A stretch of DNA of 64,000 bases from Mesorhizobium kowhaii (GCF_003253745.1 NZ_MZXV01000075.1:1-64000); one strand, 5' to 3'; shown: positions 1 through 9,210, counted from the stretch's first letter. A program made the numbers and translations. The notes: generated by a model from the letters alone, not told the origin.

Positions 1-9
1 CACTCGCCC

Positions 10-1359
10 ATGCAAACGGCCGACATGGCGCTATCGCACGGAGCAGCCCTGCCCGCATTGCAACGCCCGCCGATGCGCCACGACGGAGTTCGATCGACCA
101 TTGGATCCGGCCTCGTCGTTGTCGCGGCACTTGTTGGCGGCATCGGCATCTGGGCCGGGACCACATCCCTTGCCGGTGCGGTTATCGCCAACGGAACGGT
201 GGTGGTGGAATCGAATGTGAAGAAGGTGCAGGAGCAGACTGGCGGAACCGTCAGCAAAATCCTTGTGCGAAATGGCGACAAGGTTACGGCCGGCCAGGTC
301 CTGGTTCGCTTCGACGATACGGTGGCACGCGCAAATCTCGGCATTGTCGGCCAACAGCTGGACCGCGCACGGCTGCAAATGGCCCGCCTGGAGGCAGAGA
401 CCATCGGCCGCGACGAGATGATCATCCCGGACGATCTGTCCGCCCGGGCCAGCGATCCCGCAATGGCGATCCTCATCGCGGGTGAAAACGCATTGCATCA
501 AAGCAACATGACGCTTCTGGAAAGCCAGAAGGCGCAGCTTGGAACCCGCAACGACCAATATCGCGAACAGATCGAAGGCCTCAAAGCCCAGCGCGCCGCA
601 GCCCTGGAAGCTCTTGACCTGGCGACCAACGACCTCGCCATCATCCAGGATCTCTACGCCAAGAGGTTCGCGTCGTTGGATCGCCTGACCGCTTTGAAGA
701 CACAGACGATCCAGCAAAAGGGCGAGGCCGGAAGACTCCTGGCCGCGATCGCCGAAGTAGAAGGGCGCATCAGCGAGAACGCGCTGGCCAGGATCCAGCT
801 CGACAACGACTTTCGCAAAAGCGCCAATGCCGACCTGCGCGAGGCCGAAGGCAAGGAGGCCGAACTGGTCGAGCGCAAGCAGGTGGCCATAGACCAGCTG
901 GGCCATATGACAATTAAGGCCCCGCAATCAGGCGTCGTGCAGGAACTTGCGATCCACACGGTTGGCGGCGTTGTCGCGTCTGGCGAGACCATGATGCTGA
1001 TCGTGCCGCAGACGGACGACCTGGTGATCGATGCCCAGGTTCCGCCCTTGCGCATCGACGATGTCAGCCTTGGCCAGGCAGTCGTCATCCGCTTCTCGGC
1101 CTTCGATCGCAACACCACGCCGGAGTGTCATGGAACGGTGGATCGTATCTCCCCCGATCTGGTCAAGGACGCAGCCAACAAGACTGCCTACTACGAGGCC
1201 CGCATCAACATTACAGACGAGGCGATCTGCCTGAAAACGGCAACCCGGCTCATTCCGGGCATGCCTGCCGAATTGCATATCCAGACTGGTGACCGCGCTG
1301 TCTGGTCTTATCTGATGAAACCCATCACCGATCAGCTTTCCCGGGCCTTCAGGGAATAA
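10..1359 (+). CDS. HlyD-family type I secretion membrane fusion protein
   Basis: Periplasmic adaptor of a type I secretion system, expected to bridge an inner-membrane ABC exporter to a TolC-type outer-membrane channel. The 449-residue protein has a short cytoplasmic N-terminus, one membrane segment at about 33-55, and a split lipoyl/barrel domain whose first half is at about 65-105 (QEQTGGTVSKILVRNGDKV) and second half after residue 300 (IKAPQSGVVQEL). Between them lies a long Gln/Glu/Ala/Leu-rich coiled coil. Length and order fit the PrsE/HlyD family. The matching ABC ATPase would be expected just left of the window; the start codon is only 10 bases from the edge, so a slightly longer N-terminus cannot be excluded. 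Substrate unknown. Confidence 0.88.
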   Translation: MQTADMALSHGAALPALQRPPMRHDGVRSTIGSGLVVVAALVGGIGIWAGTTSLAGAVIANGTVVVESNVKKVQEQTGGTVSKILVRNGDKVTAGQVLVRFDDTVARANLGIVGQQLDRARLQMARLEAETIGRDEMIIPDDLSARASDPAMAILIAGENALHQSNMTLLESQKAQLGTRNDQYREQIEGLKAQRAAALEALDLATNDLAIIQDLYAKRFASLDRLTALKTQTIQQKGEAGRLLAAIAEVEGRISENALARIQLDNDFRKSANADLREAEGKEAELVERKQVAIDQLGHMTIKAPQSGVVQELAIHTVGGVVASGETMMLIVPQTDDLVIDAQVPPLRIDDVSLGQAVVIRFSAFDRNTTPECHGTVDRISPDLVKDAANKTAYYEARINITDEAICLKTATRLIPGMPAELHIQTGDRAVWSYLMKPITDQLSRAFRE

Positions 1360-1456
1360 TTGGCCCAAGATCGTCGGCGCGATTACTTCCGTTCGGACCC
1401 ACCTTAAGCGCGAAGCACCGAGAGCCAACGGTTTCAGACCGGCCCGTGAACGGATT

Positions 1457-2110
1457 CTAACCCTGTCCTGTCAAGAGGGACTGACGTTTGCCCTGCGGCC
1501 GTTTTTCAAAGACGACAATGCTGTCATAAACACAGATCGAGTCTGTTGCATTGGTGAAGGCGCTCGGCGGCAAGGCGCCGCGCGCGTGATGCGCGTTGAT
1601 CTCGTCGAGCTTTGCCTTGGCGAATTCCATGAACGATCCCGGCTTGCGCAGCCCGCCGCCATAGTCATCCCAATAACTCGTATGCGTGTCCTCGACGAAG
1701 TACACCCCGTTCGGCTGCACGTGATTGTAGAGATGCTCGAATGTCGCGATGACATGATCCATCATGTGGCTACCATCATCGATGACGATGTCGATGGGAC
1801 CATACTTCTCGACGATCCGATCGAGCAGTTGAGGGTCGTCCTGACTTCCGATGAAGACCTCAACCCCTTCGGACTCGTGCGCCTTGCATGCAGGATCGAT
1901 GTCTATTCCGACGATTCGCGCGCCCTCGCCGAAATAGGCACGCCACATCTCAAGCGATCCTCCCTTGTAGACGCCGATTTCAACGACGACCGGCCTCCGG
2001 TTTCGGAACCGTTCGAAGTGGCGCTCGTAAACGTCGAAATAGTGCAGCCACTTGTACATCTCCTTGCCGCTGTTGTTCAAAAAGTACTGATGCAGGAACC
2101 CGCCCATCAT
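1457..2110 (-). CDS. Class I SAM-dependent methyltransferase (Methyltransf_24 / cephalosporin-hydroxylase-like)
   Basis: Predicted 217-residue methyltransferase. The SAM-binding glycine motif is VVVEIGVYKGGSLEMW at about 41-56, the acidic strand is IVGIDIDP at about 69-76, and the post-motif IDIVIDDGSHMMDHV at about 108-122 is typical of the Methyltransf_24 / cephalosporin-hydroxylase group that modifies sugars. I place the start at 2110 because its ATG overlaps the stop of the upstream glycosyltransferase gene as ATGA, a sign of translational coupling; the open frame continues to 2218 but only inside that upstream gene. It is the last gene of a leftward three-gene operon for glycan decoration. 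The acceptor sugar cannot be read from sequence. Confidence 0.82.
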   Translation of the reverse strand: MMGGFLHQYFLNNSGKEMYKWLHYFDVYERHFERFRNRRPVVVEIGVYKGGSLEMWRAYFGEGARIVGIDIDPACKAHESEGVEVFIGSQDDPQLLDRIVEKYGPIDIVIDDGSHMMDHVIATFEHLYNHVQPNGVYFVEDTHTSYWDDYGGGLRKPGSFMEFAKAKLDEINAHHARGALPPSAFTNATDSICVYDSIVVFEKRPQGKRQSLLTGQG

Positions 2111-4134
2111 AGCCTCTTCACCAGCTTCGCAATTTGCCGCCGCCAGCTGCGTTGATTGTGATTGCCACCTGCTTTGCCGACGAGGTTGGCTCTGAGCCGC
2201 GCAAACACCGGCTCCCATTCGTTTGCAACCAGGCTAAGCGCCTCGCCAAGGTTTGCCTCGATCTCGGCAAACTCCATGTTTGCAAAGCGTTGGCCCGCGT
2301 CGACCATCCATGAACGATCGTATCCGCCCTTGCCGAAGCCGGATATGACGGTGAGCCCGGTCCACGGCGTGGCAATGGTGAACACGTCGAGGTCCGGCCG
2401 CAGCGTCTTCAGCGCCGGTACCAATTTCCAGACATCGCCGGTGTGGAATTGCGTCGTCGGCGGAACCCTTTGCGTCGCTTCGTCCAGGGCGGCGGTGTCG
2501 TGCACGAGCAGAACCGAGCCGGCGTCGCAATAGCGTTCGAGGTTCGCAAAATCGCGCAGCACCTGGTCGAAACTGTGTAGACCGTCGATGAACCCGACGC
2601 CGACCGGGCGGCCGGCAAGCAAGGCGTCCGCTCCACCGCGATCAAAGAAGGCGTCACTCGTCTCCGGAAAAATGTGCGTCTCCGCGCCGAGCGCCACGGT
2701 GGCGCGTGGGTTGGGATCGATGCCTATTGCAAGGGTTGGTGCCTTGATCTTGGAAAGCGATACACCGTCAAAGACGCCTATCTCCACCACGACAGCGGGC
2801 TTCAGCTCTGCGTAAAGACGCTCCAGCCAGTCGTAATAGGAAGGCCCCGACATCCGCATACTGGCCAGGCCGGTATGGGCACCCACGCTGTCAGCGGCAA
2901 GCGCCAGTGCCTTGCGGTATTGACTATCAGCCGTTTCGTTCTCGCCGATGACACGGTGCGCATCGCCGATCGCCGTAAAATAGGCGGCATCCCGATCCTC
3001 ACTGTACCGCGAAAGAAGGCCGGCGGACAAAAGCAGGCGTGACGTTGCAAGCTCGGCGGGTGCATGGCTGCTTGCAATGCGAGCGATGTCTGCCGCCGCC
3101 TTGTAATTCCCGCGCTCGAACTGGGCCTTGGCCAACTCGACGAGTGTCGCGGCTGCCTGGTTCGTCGGCGCGGGTTCTTCCGATGCCTTCAATGGCGCCC
3201 TGAAGCCCGCCGCCGTGGCTGGCCCGACGCCGTGCGGGGACGCAATCAGGGCGCGGGCAAGGTGCGGTGCAAGCGCTCGAGGCAGCGATCCCACGAACGC
3301 CGAGGGGGCGTGAAAGGTAAAGTCCTCGCGACCCCTCAATGCATCCCTTTCGGCCTTCCAGAGGAGCCAGTGTTTGGGCTGTTCGACGCTTGCGTTGGTG
3401 GCGACGCCCCCGTGCAACTGGTGAAATGTTGCCTCCCCCAGAGTGAGGATGAGCTGTGCCCGCGGCATCTCCATCGCTCGTTCGAGCGTATCGATGTTGA
3501 CGAAGCCGCCTCCCGGATAGCTGAAGCGCTCATCCATGCCATCGATCGCCTGCCAGTTCTCCCGGCTCATGAACAGAGCATTGGCCTCGGATATCGGCGT
3601 GAACCACGGATCGACCGACGACTCATCCATCGTCCCGATCTCGAACAACCGATATCCATCTTCCGGCCATCGGATCGATTGCAAAAGCGAATCCTCTATG
3701 GCCTTCGTATAGCCATTGCCACGCGCATTCACCTGGGAGTCGCTGCCAAGATACCAACCAGGCGCGGCCACGACTGCCGTCGGAGCCATGCCCAGGCCGA
3801 TGCGAGCGAAATGCACCAACCCGGGCGTCACGATCCGCGCGCCGTCGATCATCACGCCGATCTTGTCACCCCTCGCCTCCCTTATCCCGCGATTGACGGC
3901 AGCCGCCGGCGAAGGCAATGCGTCATCGATGCGCAGCAGGCGAAAGTTCGGCCCATAGTCCGCGACCAGGCCCTCGCCAACGGCCGGTGATGATCCGTTA
4001 TCGACGACGATGACCTCGTAATCGTCCGTCGTCACGCCTTGCTGATAGGGCGATGCGAGCGAAAGCAAGGTTCGCGGCAGTTCTCGGGGAATGTTGTAGG
4101 CGACAACGACGACGGACAGGTAGTTCGTTTTCAT
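2107..4134 (-). CDS. Bifunctional glycosyltransferase family 2 / SAM methyltransferase fusion
   Basis: A 675-residue fusion. Residues about 4-260 are a GT-A glycosyltransferase family 2 domain (YLSVVVVAYNIPRELPRTL, then EVIVVDNGSS near 42-51, and IGVMIDGARI where the DxD region lies). Residues about 325-440 form an alpha-helical, TPR-like linker. Residues about 450-620 are a class I methyltransferase (VVVEIGVFDGVSLSKI, IGIDPNP, FIDGLHSFDQVLRDF). The gene starts 14 bases after the stop of the TylF-like gene and overlaps the following methyltransferase by ATGA. The likely job is to add and methylate sugars on a surface glycan or glycoprotein; the donor, acceptor and site are not visible. Confidence 0.85.
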   Translation of the reverse strand: MKTNYLSVVVVAYNIPRELPRTLLSLASPYQQGVTTDDYEVIVVDNGSSPAVGEGLVADYGPNFRLLRIDDALPSPAAAVNRGIREARGDKIGVMIDGARIVTPGLVHFARIGLGMAPTAVVAAPGWYLGSDSQVNARGNGYTKAIEDSLLQSIRWPEDGYRLFEIGTMDESSVDPWFTPISEANALFMSRENWQAIDGMDERFSYPGGGFVNIDTLERAMEMPRAQLILTLGEATFHQLHGGVATNASVEQPKHWLLWKAERDALRGREDFTFHAPSAFVGSLPRALAPHLARALIASPHGVGPATAAGFRAPLKASEEPAPTNQAAATLVELAKAQFERGNYKAAADIARIASSHAPAELATSRLLLSAGLLSRYSEDRDAAYFTAIGDAHRVIGENETADSQYRKALALAADSVGAHTGLASMRMSGPSYYDWLERLYAELKPAVVVEIGVFDGVSLSKIKAPTLAIGIDPNPRATVALGAETHIFPETSDAFFDRGGADALLAGRPVGVGFIDGLHSFDQVLRDFANLERYCDAGSVLLVHDTAALDEATQRVPPTTQFHTGDVWKLVPALKTLRPDLDVFTIATPWTGLTVISGFGKGGYDRSWMVDAGQRFANMEFAEIEANLGEALSLVANEWEPVFARLRANLVGKAGGNHNQRSWRRQIAKLVKRL

Positions 4135-4148
4135 CGCGCTTCCGTGGC

Positions 4149-4907
4149 TCAGTTGTCAGCCATTGGCTTCTGCCACCAACCGCCTGTCCAGTCTATCTCG
4201 TGGAGCTCGGCTTTGATGCCGTTGCGCGCGCGGTAGTCCTCGACCGCCTGCCGGCATGGTGGAAGCGCAAGGTCGTCGATGATCGTGAATCCGCCGGGCG
4301 ACAGTCTTGGATAGAGCGCTTCGAGGCTGTCGGTGGTCGACTCGTACATATCGCCGTCCAGTCGAATCAGGGCGAATGGACCGGCTTTCAGGCCAGGCAA
4401 GGTGTCCCCGAACAGGCCTTTGACGAAGACCACCTGGTCGTCCAGCAGGTCATAGGCGGCAAAGTTGGATTCGACCTGTGCCTGATCAATCGCCAGCTGG
4501 CGGTATTCGTGCAGCCTGTCACCCTGGTCGGCCGGAAAATTCTCGGGATCCGGCGGTGGCAAACCGTCAAATGAGTCCGCAACGTACACCTTCCTGTCCT
4601 TGATCCCGTTGGCGGCCAGCACGCCTCTCATGAGGATACAGCAGCCGCCGCGCCAGACGCCGGTCTCAATGAAATCCCCAGGCACGTTCTCATCGATGGC
4701 GCGCTGGACGAGATCGCGCACATTTGTCAGACGCCTGACGCCCGCCATCGAATGAGCAACCGTCGGCCAATCGCGACCCACGAGGCGATCCTCGCGATTG
4801 AAGGGGGTCGACTCTCCCATTTTCGAGGGATCGATCACCTGCGAACCAGAGCCGTAGATTGTATTGGCGATGATCTTGATCAGGAGATCTGTATAGAGGC
4901 GGTTCAT
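4149..4907 (-). CDS. TylF/MycF-family O-methyltransferase
   Basis: Predicted metal-dependent SAM O-methyltransferase of the macrocin (TylF/MycF) family, which methylates deoxysugar hydroxyls. Visible signatures are GDFIETGVWRGGCCILM (SAM site), KVYVADSFDGLPPPD, and the metal-binding acidic pair IRLDGDMYESTTDSLEAL and FTIIDD. I choose the ATG at 4907 (252 aa) because a GAAAGG ribosome-binding site lies seven bases upstream and family similarity begins here; the frame stays open to 4997 without a better site. First gene of the leftward operon, followed closely by the glycosyltransferase-methyltransferase fusion, which supports a role in decorating a cell-surface sugar. Confidence 0.87.
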   Translation of the reverse strand: MNRLYTDLLIKIIANTIYGSGSQVIDPSKMGESTPFNREDRLVGRDWPTVAHSMAGVRRLTNVRDLVQRAIDENVPGDFIETGVWRGGCCILMRGVLAANGIKDRKVYVADSFDGLPPPDPENFPADQGDRLHEYRQLAIDQAQVESNFAAYDLLDDQVVFVKGLFGDTLPGLKAGPFALIRLDGDMYESTTDSLEALYPRLSPGGFTIIDDLALPPCRQAVEDYRARNGIKAELHEIDWTGGWWQKPMADN

Positions 4908-5050
4908 CGTCGACCTTTCAAGGCGCGTAACAGTTCCGTATCGAAATACGCTGTTGCGGATATCCAAACGAAGTGCAACAGGATTTGCACGATCCAACCA
5001 GTCGCGCCATGCAAGCGAGCTGCGAATAACTGTCTAACGGAGCCCCCTGA

Positions 5051-5974
5051 ATGCTAACCGCCAATCAAGCGATGGGCATGATCGAGACGCTCGACATTGC
5101 TGTTTTCCAGGTCAATACCGGAAGCACGCTCAGTGACCGCACAAGTTTCCTGCGCGTGCAGAATTTTGCTCGATCGATGCTCGGCCGCTACGTCTATCTC
5201 GAGGTTGGCTCGGATATCGGCGGCAGCCTGTTACCGCACCTGATCGATCCGGCCTGTGAGGCGGCGATATCGGTCGATCTACGGCCAGCGACCCAGCCCG
5301 ACGAACGTGCCGAGGTTTTTCACTACCCCGACAACACGGCGGCCCGGATGATCACCTTGCTGTCGGACAGGCTTCCGCCCGCCGCAATGGCCAAACTGAC
5401 CACCATTGATAGCGACGTCTCCGCTGTGCCTTCCGAGTCGATCGAGCCCAAGGCGACGCTCGCGCTGATCGACGCAGAGCACACGAACACGGCCTGTTTT
5501 TCGGACTTTGTCGGCGTTCTGTCGCTTATGAAACCGGACTGCATCGTTTCCTTCCACGACGCCAACCTGATCGCGGATGCGATTGTCAATGCGGAGCGCT
5601 TTCTCGATCGTCTCGGCATTATGCACGAGACGGTTTTCCTTCCGGACACCGTGGCCGTGATGGGCCTCGGCAGGCTCGCGTCCGCGGTCCGGGATCAGCT
5701 CCAGCCTCACGCATTGGACCGGGAGACTTCCCTGGACCGATGGCAACGGCAGCTATGGTCTCACATAGCCAGCGTGCACTCGCGCCAAAACGATGCCGAG
5801 TTGGAGCACCTGCGCTCGGACAATTCGCGGCTGGTCGAGGAGATTGAACGTGCGCGAAAGGCGAGCCAGGAGGCGCAGGCTCGCCAGGACGCCATAACGT
5901 CCAGCACGACCTGGCGTGCATCCGCCCCGGTAAGGGCGGTGGTCGATCGCATCAAGCGCGGCTTGGCGCGTTAG
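5051..5974 (+). CDS. Methyltransferase-fold protein with C-terminal coiled coil
   Basis: A 307-residue protein transcribed away from the TylF-type operon. The N-terminal two thirds resembles a degenerate class I methyltransferase: YVYLEVGSDIGGSLLPHL for the SAM loop, ISVDLRP for the acidic strand and TLALIDAEHTNTACFSDF matching the IDG-H-F motif of Methyltransf_24. Residues about 225-285 are a charged coiled coil, and the tail (TTWRASAPVRAVVDRIKR) resembles tails found on rhizobial glycan-assembly proteins. GGAGC lies about six bases before the ATG. The stop codon TAG is contributed by the first bases of the palindromic repeat that follows. Catalytic activity is uncertain because several SAM-loop positions differ from its neighbours. 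Confidence 0.7.
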   Translation: MLTANQAMGMIETLDIAVFQVNTGSTLSDRTSFLRVQNFARSMLGRYVYLEVGSDIGGSLLPHLIDPACEAAISVDLRPATQPDERAEVFHYPDNTAARMITLLSDRLPPAAMAKLTTIDSDVSAVPSESIEPKATLALIDAEHTNTACFSDFVGVLSLMKPDCIVSFHDANLIADAIVNAERFLDRLGIMHETVFLPDTVAVMGLGRLASAVRDQLQPHALDRETSLDRWQRQLWSHIASVHSRQNDAELEHLRSDNSRLVEEIERARKASQEAQARQDAITSSTTWRASAPVRAVVDRIKRGLAR

Positions 5975-6101
5975 AGCAATTCCAGGAAAAGTTTGAAGCG
6001 GTTTTCCCGGGAAAAGCGCATAGCGCTTTCCCTAGGGGAATTGCGTCAAAACAAAGAGAGAGCGCGGTTCCACGTTTCCGTGAAACGATGAACCGCTCTA
6101 A
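5971..6101. repeat. Rhizobiales-type palindromic intergenic repeat (about 131 bp)
   Basis: The element begins TTAGAGCAATTCC and ends with the reverse complement of its first bases (GCTCTAA). Internally it has a self-complementary block (GGGAAAAGCGCATAGCGC... and CCGTGAAACG) and the phrase AACAAAGAGAGAGCG. It matches my memory of a short palindromic repeat scattered between genes in Mesorhizobium and relatives. A diverged copy lies at 50755-50830. The first TAG of the element doubles as the stop codon of the upstream methyltransferase-like gene, so insertion may have reset the C-terminus of that protein. The remaining bases up to 6268 hold no other feature I can identify. Confidence 0.7.
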
Positions 6102-6268
6102 AGTACGGGATCAGCCGCTTTCCGCGAATGACAAGCGCATCCATCACATTCCGGCCAGGAGCATTACTGGAAGACCGCTTCAGCCTTTGGAAAGGGAGAT
6201 GTGGTTCTGATCAGGAGCTGGAGCGCAAACGGTGCTCTGGCGAAAGACAGGGCGATAGAGGCGGGTGA

Positions 6269-7072
6269 ATGGATATCTTTGGTATCAAGGCGCTGTTGAT
6301 CTGCGCGCTAATCTTCATTCCGTTCGAAAATCTGTTTGCCGAGCGGCCGCAGAAGATCTTCCGCCAGGGCCTGGCTGTCGATCTGATCTATGTGCTGTTC
6401 AACAGCTTCATCATAAAGGCAGCCGTCGTCATGATGGCCGCCAGTATCCTCGGCGTCGCTGCAATCCTTGTCCCGCAATCGATAACGCAGGCCGTCGGAG
6501 GTCAGCCCATCTGGCTGCAGGTTGCGGAAATCATCCTGATCACCGATGCCGGCGTCTATTGGACACATCGCGCCTTCCATAAAATCCCTGCGCTTTGGAA
6601 GTTCCATGCCGTTCACCACGGCATCAAGGAGTTGGACTGGCTCGGCGCTTTCCACTCTCACCCGATCGACATCATAGTCACGAAGGCAATATCGCTGACG
6701 CCGATCTTTTTCCTTGGGTTCTCCGAAGCCTCGATCGCCGTCTTTTCATTGATCTATTTTTGGCACACGATGCTTGTCCATTCAAACATGCGGATCACGT
6801 TCGGCCCTTTGAAGTGGCTGATCGCCAGCCCGCAGTTCCATCGCTGGCACCATGCCAACCAGCGTGAAGCCTATGACAAGAACTTCGCCGGGCAGTTGCC
6901 CTTCCTCGACGTGATGTTCGGTACCTATAATGCCACCGGCAACAAGGTGCCGGAGAAGTACGGCGTCGATGATCCGGTCCCTTCCACCTATTTTGGTCAG
7001 ATCGGCTATCCGCTCCTGCCCCGCGGGCAGCTATCGAATCCAGCAGCACCGAGCACCGAAGCTGACGCCTGA
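6269..7072 (+). CDS. Sterol desaturase / fatty acid hydroxylase superfamily membrane protein
   Basis: A 267-residue integral membrane di-iron enzyme. The histidine clusters of the family are complete: WTHRAFHKIP, WKFHAVHHGIKELDW, a later HSNMRITFG and SPQFHRWHHANQREAYDKNF, surrounded by four to five hydrophobic segments. Members hydroxylate or desaturate lipids, sterols, carotenoids or ornithine lipids using oxygen; the substrate here is unknown. A GAGGCGGG ribosome-binding site precedes the ATG. It stands alone between the palindromic repeat and the DUF2161 gene, so the context gives no substrate clue. Confidence 0.85.
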   Translation: MDIFGIKALLICALIFIPFENLFAERPQKIFRQGLAVDLIYVLFNSFIIKAAVVMMAASILGVAAILVPQSITQAVGGQPIWLQVAEIILITDAGVYWTHRAFHKIPALWKFHAVHHGIKELDWLGAFHSHPIDIIVTKAISLTPIFFLGFSEASIAVFSLIYFWHTMLVHSNMRITFGPLKWLIASPQFHRWHHANQREAYDKNFAGQLPFLDVMFGTYNATGNKVPEKYGVDDPVPSTYFGQIGYPLLPRGQLSNPAAPSTEADA

Positions 7073-7201
7073 CACGGTATGGCATCGGGACAGGTTTGTT
7101 CCCACCAATCGGGCGACCTCAATCGGACTGCTGGGCGCGCTCCCAACGGCTGTGTGCTGGCAGGAAGGCTTTTTGCACCGAATCGGCTAAGTCTCTTGGG
7201 T

Positions 7202-7900
7202 ATGAACGAGACCTCACTTTATGCGCCGGTGAAGCGGTTCCTCGAAAGCCTCGACTTCGTCGTGAAGGGTGAGATCGGTGGCTGCGACATCGTCGCGGTG
7301 CGCGACGGAGAGCCGCCCATCGTCGTCATCTGCGAGCTGAAGCTGCAGTTCAATCTTGAGCTTGTGCTGCAGGGCGTGGACCGTGCGACAGCCTGCGACG
7401 AGGTGTGGCTGGCCGCGCGCCTATCGGCCCGGGGCAAGGGACGCGAAGGCGATGCGCGGTTTCGCAATCTCTGCCGCCGGCTTGGCTTCGGCCTGCTGGG
7501 CGTGACCGCGAATGACCGGGTCGAGGTGCTTCTCAGCCCGATCGCCATGGCGCCGCGCAAGAATGCGCGCCGGCGCTCTCGCCTGGTCGACGAGCACCAG
7601 CGCCGTCGCGGCGATCCTGTCGCGGGAGGAGGATCGCGCAATCCGATTATGACCGCCTATCGCCAAAGCGCCCTCGCCTGCGCCGCCGCCATGGCGGATG
7701 GACCCAAGCGCCCGCGTGATCTGAAGGCGCTGACGCTGATCGCGCCGAAAATTCTGCGGCACAATGTCTATGGCTGGTTCGCGCGCGTCGATCGCGGCCT
7801 CTACGATCTCACGGATGCCGGCCGTGCCTCGTTGGTCCGTTGGCCGCAGCCGTCGCACGATGAATCTCGACACGCAATTTTGAACGCATCGACCATCTGA
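7202..7900 (+). CDS. DUF2161 family protein, predicted PD-(D/E)XK phosphodiesterase
   Basis: A 232-residue protein of the DUF2161 family, which is described as a putative PD-(D/E)XK nuclease/phosphodiesterase. The core reads GEIGGCDIVAVRDGEPPIVV followed by ICELKLQFNLELV, giving the D...ExK arrangement near residues 28-48. The C-terminal half carries a winged-helix-like segment (LKALTLIAPKILRHNVYGWF, GLYDLTDAG). I choose the ATG at 7202 because family similarity begins directly there; an in-frame codon at 7079 would add 41 unrelated residues. Actual substrate is unknown; it is widely conserved in rhizobia as a stand-alone gene. Confidence 0.82.
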   Translation: MNETSLYAPVKRFLESLDFVVKGEIGGCDIVAVRDGEPPIVVICELKLQFNLELVLQGVDRATACDEVWLAARLSARGKGREGDARFRNLCRRLGFGLLGVTANDRVEVLLSPIAMAPRKNARRRSRLVDEHQRRRGDPVAGGGSRNPIMTAYRQSALACAAAMADGPKRPRDLKALTLIAPKILRHNVYGWFARVDRGLYDLTDAGRASLVRWPQPSHDESRHAILNASTI

Positions 7901-7956
7901 TTGATGATTCCTGGAGGGTTCGAGGCCCTCCCCTTGGTTGATTTTTCCGACAAAAT

Positions 7957-8364
7957 ATGATGCTTGTCCCGCCCATGAAGAAGCTCTGCATGACGGCCCT
8001 GGCGTCCGTGACACTGGGTTTTCCGGCCAACGCAATGGACAATGCCTTGCGCGCCGGCCTGTTAAAACTCGATCCCCAAACCCGTCTTGAACAGCGTTGT
8101 GACGCCGAAGTGCTCGACCGGATCACCCATGACGATCGCAAGTTCAAGGCGGATCGCGTCGTCGCCTACGCCTTCGCGACGCCCGAGATGGGCGCTGATG
8201 CAATCAGAAGCCCGGGTGCCGCGTTTCGCAGCAAGGGACAATGGTACCGGCTGAAATTCAAGTGCCAGACGGCGCCCGACCATATGCAGGTTTTGCAGCT
8301 CCGCTATCGGATCGGCGACGAGATTCCGGAAGCCGATTGGGCAAAGTATAATCTCTACGATTGA
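7957..8364 (+). CDS. DUF930 family exported protein
   Basis: A small exported protein (135 aa). The mature part contains LLKLDPQTRLEQRCDAEVLD and a later DRVVAYAFATPEMGADAIR, which are the conserved features of DUF930, a family of unknown function found mainly in Rhizobiales. The two Cys residues (RCDAE and KFKCQTA) could form a disulfide. A signal peptide is clear; a second ATG at 7975 gives the more canonical MKKLCMTALASVTLGFPANA leader, so either start is possible. No neighbouring gene suggests a role. Confidence 0.78.
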   Translation: MMLVPPMKKLCMTALASVTLGFPANAMDNALRAGLLKLDPQTRLEQRCDAEVLDRITHDDRKFKADRVVAYAFATPEMGADAIRSPGAAFRSKGQWYRLKFKCQTAPDHMQVLQLRYRIGDEIPEADWAKYNLYD

Positions 8365-8462
8365 TTTGTGGTCGGCCGTGGTGGTTCTGCCCGGCTGTCG
8401 GCGAGCGCCGCGGATCCTCTAATGCGGCTTCGGCACAAGATAGTTTGGTCAGGTCGTCGCGA

Positions 8463-8488
8463 GTGGTCCCTTGACGCCAAGGGACCAC
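8463..8488. other. Strong stem-loop upstream of terC-like gene
   Basis: An 11-base-pair perfect stem (GTGGTCCCTTG at 8463-8473 with CAAGGGACCAC at 8478-8488) around the loop ACGC. It lacks a following T tract, so it is not an obvious terminator. It lies about 62 bases before the TerC-like start and could belong to that mRNA leader. I looked for the manganese (yybP-ykoY) riboswitch often found before such genes and did not see its conserved loops. Confidence 0.45.
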
Positions 8489-8550
8489 CAAGTTAGGGCC
8501 GGTCTGGATAATCGACGAACACTCGGCGAACCAGCAAGGGCTTCCGGTCG

Positions 8551-9210
8551 ATGGACATTTTCAGCGCTGCCAGCCTGACGGCCCTGCTCCAGGTCATCGC
8601 CATCGACCTGGTGCTGGCTGGCGACAATGCGATCGTCATTGGCCTTGCTGCTGCCGGCTTGCCGGCCGAACAACGCAAGAAGGCGATCCTCATCGGCGTG
8701 CTGGCGGCAACGGTGCTGCGCATCGGCTTTGCCGCTGTTACCGTCAAGCTGCTGGCGATCGTCGGCCTGCTGCTGGCCGGCGGTATCTTGCTGCTGTGGG
8801 TCTGCTGGAAGATGTACCGCGAGCTGCGCACGTCCCATGCCGATGAGCTGGAAGCGACCGAGGCGCTGTCGAACTCCGATCTCAACAGCGACAACAGAGT
8901 GGCCGGCAAGACGAAGCGCAAGACGCTCGGCCAGGCAGCATTGCAGATCGTCGTCGCTGACGTGTCGATGTCGCTCGACAACGTGCTGGCGGTCGCAGGT
9001 GCTGCGCGCGATCATTTCCCGGTGCTGGTCATCGGCCTCGTGCTGTCGATCGCGCTGATGGGGCTCGCCGCGACTTTCATCGCCAAGCTGCTGCATCGCC
9101 ACCGCTGGATCGCCTATATCGGCCTGCTCATCATTCTCTATGTGGCGGTGGACATGGTTTATCGTGGTGCGATGGAAGTCTGGCCGCATGTAAACAACGT
9201 GGTCAGCTGA
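8551..9210 (+). CDS. TerC family (YjbE-type) integral membrane protein
   Basis: A 219-residue polytopic membrane protein with the TerC signatures IDLVLAGDNAIVIGLAAAGL near residues 18-37 and the internally repeated counterpart VVADVSMSLDNVLAVAGAA near 133-151; the acidic D-N pairs in the membrane are the conserved ion-coordinating residues. About seven hydrophobic segments are visible, with a charged cytoplasmic loop in the middle (about 90-125). Relatives are implicated in manganese/metal export or tellurite resistance; the exact ion is not determined by sequence. Monocistronic as far as can be seen. Confidence 0.85.
   Translation: MDIFSAASLTALLQVIAIDLVLAGDNAIVIGLAAAGLPAEQRKKAILIGVLAATVLRIGFAAVTVKLLAIVGLLLAGGILLLWVCWKMYRELRTSHADELEATEALSNSDLNSDNRVAGKTKRKTLGQAALQIVVADVSMSLDNVLAVAGAARDHFPVLVIGLVLSIALMGLAATFIAKLLHRHRWIAYIGLLIILYVAVDMVYRGAMEVWPHVNNVVS

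Noticed and set aside
8365..8550. Manganese (yybP-ykoY) riboswitch before the TerC-family gene
   Set aside because: Only one simple hairpin is present; the conserved loop sequences of that riboswitch class are not visible.
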